Shown here: piece by piece, positions 58,917 through 59,015 of the stretch | Layout: each line of letters opens with the position of its first letter | Numbering within the stretch: position 1 is the first letter of the stretch | Assembly: GCA_902771935.1 (NCBI GenBank) | Contig: CACXYM010000011.1 | Coordinates: 1 to 59,015 of the forward strand | Length of the DNA: 59,015 nucleotides | From: an uncultured Bacteroidales bacterium | GTDB taxonomy: Bacteria > Bacteroidota > Bacteroidia > Bacteroidales > Paludibacteraceae | Direction of reading: 5' to 3' | Notes under the pieces: model-generated | Database searches by the model: none | The model's input: the letters and a program-made list of their open reading frames with translations, nothing else | Told to the model about the DNA's origin: nothing | Translations under genes and position numbers: made by a program

Positions 58917-59015
58917 TGGCGGCTACCTACTCTCCCACAAATGCAGTACCATCGGCGTTGCTGAGCTTAATGACCCTGTTCGGAATGGGAAGGGATGGGA
59001 CCTCAGCGCTATAAC
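58917..59015 (-). rRNA. 5S rRNA, 3' part
   Basis: Minus strand reads AGCGCTGAGGTCCCATCCCT, TCCCATTCCGAACAGGGTCA, AGCTCAGC..GCCGATGGTACTGC, GGGAGAGTAGGTAGCCGCC: the typical 5S core and 3' end of Bacteroidota. The 5' end lies outside the window, by about 10-15 bases. It implies that an rRNA operon continues to the right. Confidence 0.9.

Overview
This is a chromosomal segment from a strictly anaerobic-type member of the Bacteroidales (phylum Bacteroidota); I cannot name the genus from sequence alone. The evidence is: a sodium-pumping NQR operon, methylmalonyl-CoA mutase in two subunits plus class I fumarase (the succinate-propionate route), a MurF-Alr fusion, DUF4293, deoD/kdsB/mtaB/rlmN housekeeping genes of Bacteroidales type, many secreted proteins sharing a short C-terminal tail, and about a dozen promoters of the Bacteroidota type (TTTG, about 20 bp, TAnnTTTG). 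No phage, integrase, transposase or CRISPR array was found.

Layout. 1-4900: nqrA(partial)-B-C-D-E-F, with NqrC carrying an N-terminal rubredoxin-like zinc/iron ribbon. 4.9-7.4 kb: a vWA protein, a conserved Bacteroidales protein of unknown function and a voltage-gated-type K+ channel. 7.4-14.8 kb, minus strand: methylmalonyl-CoA mutase (mutA-mutB, with a damaged-looking junction), two secreted endonuclease I paralogues and a small secreted protein. 15.2-17.2 kb: a secreted sulfatase-modifying-factor-like protein behind a possible sigma-54 promoter, then 600 bp of stacked tandem arrays (20, 44, 21 and 11 bp units) leading to mfd. 17.3-30.1 kb, plus strand: mfd-kdsB, deoD, an outer-membrane barrel, yidC, a DUF2520 oxidoreductase-like protein, mtaB, an OmpA/PD40 protein and a coiled-coil secreted partner. 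30.0-41.0 kb, minus strand: HPr-kinase-like ATPase with a half-size DMT transporter, GDP-mannose synthesis, secreted proteins, a CNNM transporter, an acyltransferase, a PAQR protein and a PepSY-like lipoprotein. 41.0-49.4 kb: rlmN, then a long minus-strand operon (secreted repeat protein, fumarase, degenerate LytM, dxr, rseP, wbpD-like acetyltransferase, DUF4293). 49.6-54.8 kb: tRNA-Lys, duplicated structured elements and an amino-sugar/peptidoglycan recycling-like cluster (AmgK-RapZ fusion, glycosyltransferase, GlcNAc kinase, SpoIID). 54.8-58.6 kb, minus strand: holA, an ABC ATPase, a MurF-Alr fusion with most of the MurF catalytic part deleted, and PspC. The window ends in a partial 5S rRNA gene read on the minus strand.

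The most unusual signals are not genes. First, short heptanucleotide arrays with the architecture T-N-A plus four array-specific bases sit inside at least seven coding regions and one gene junction. Second, an 11-bp array of about 13 units lies directly behind a perfect orphan promoter. Third, the promoters share an extended, partly palindromic upstream element. Coding starts were set by these promoters in several genes (mfd, rlmN, the GlcNAc kinase, the glycosyltransferase, the 1192-aa secreted protein), because the longest open frames begin upstream of or inside the promoter.
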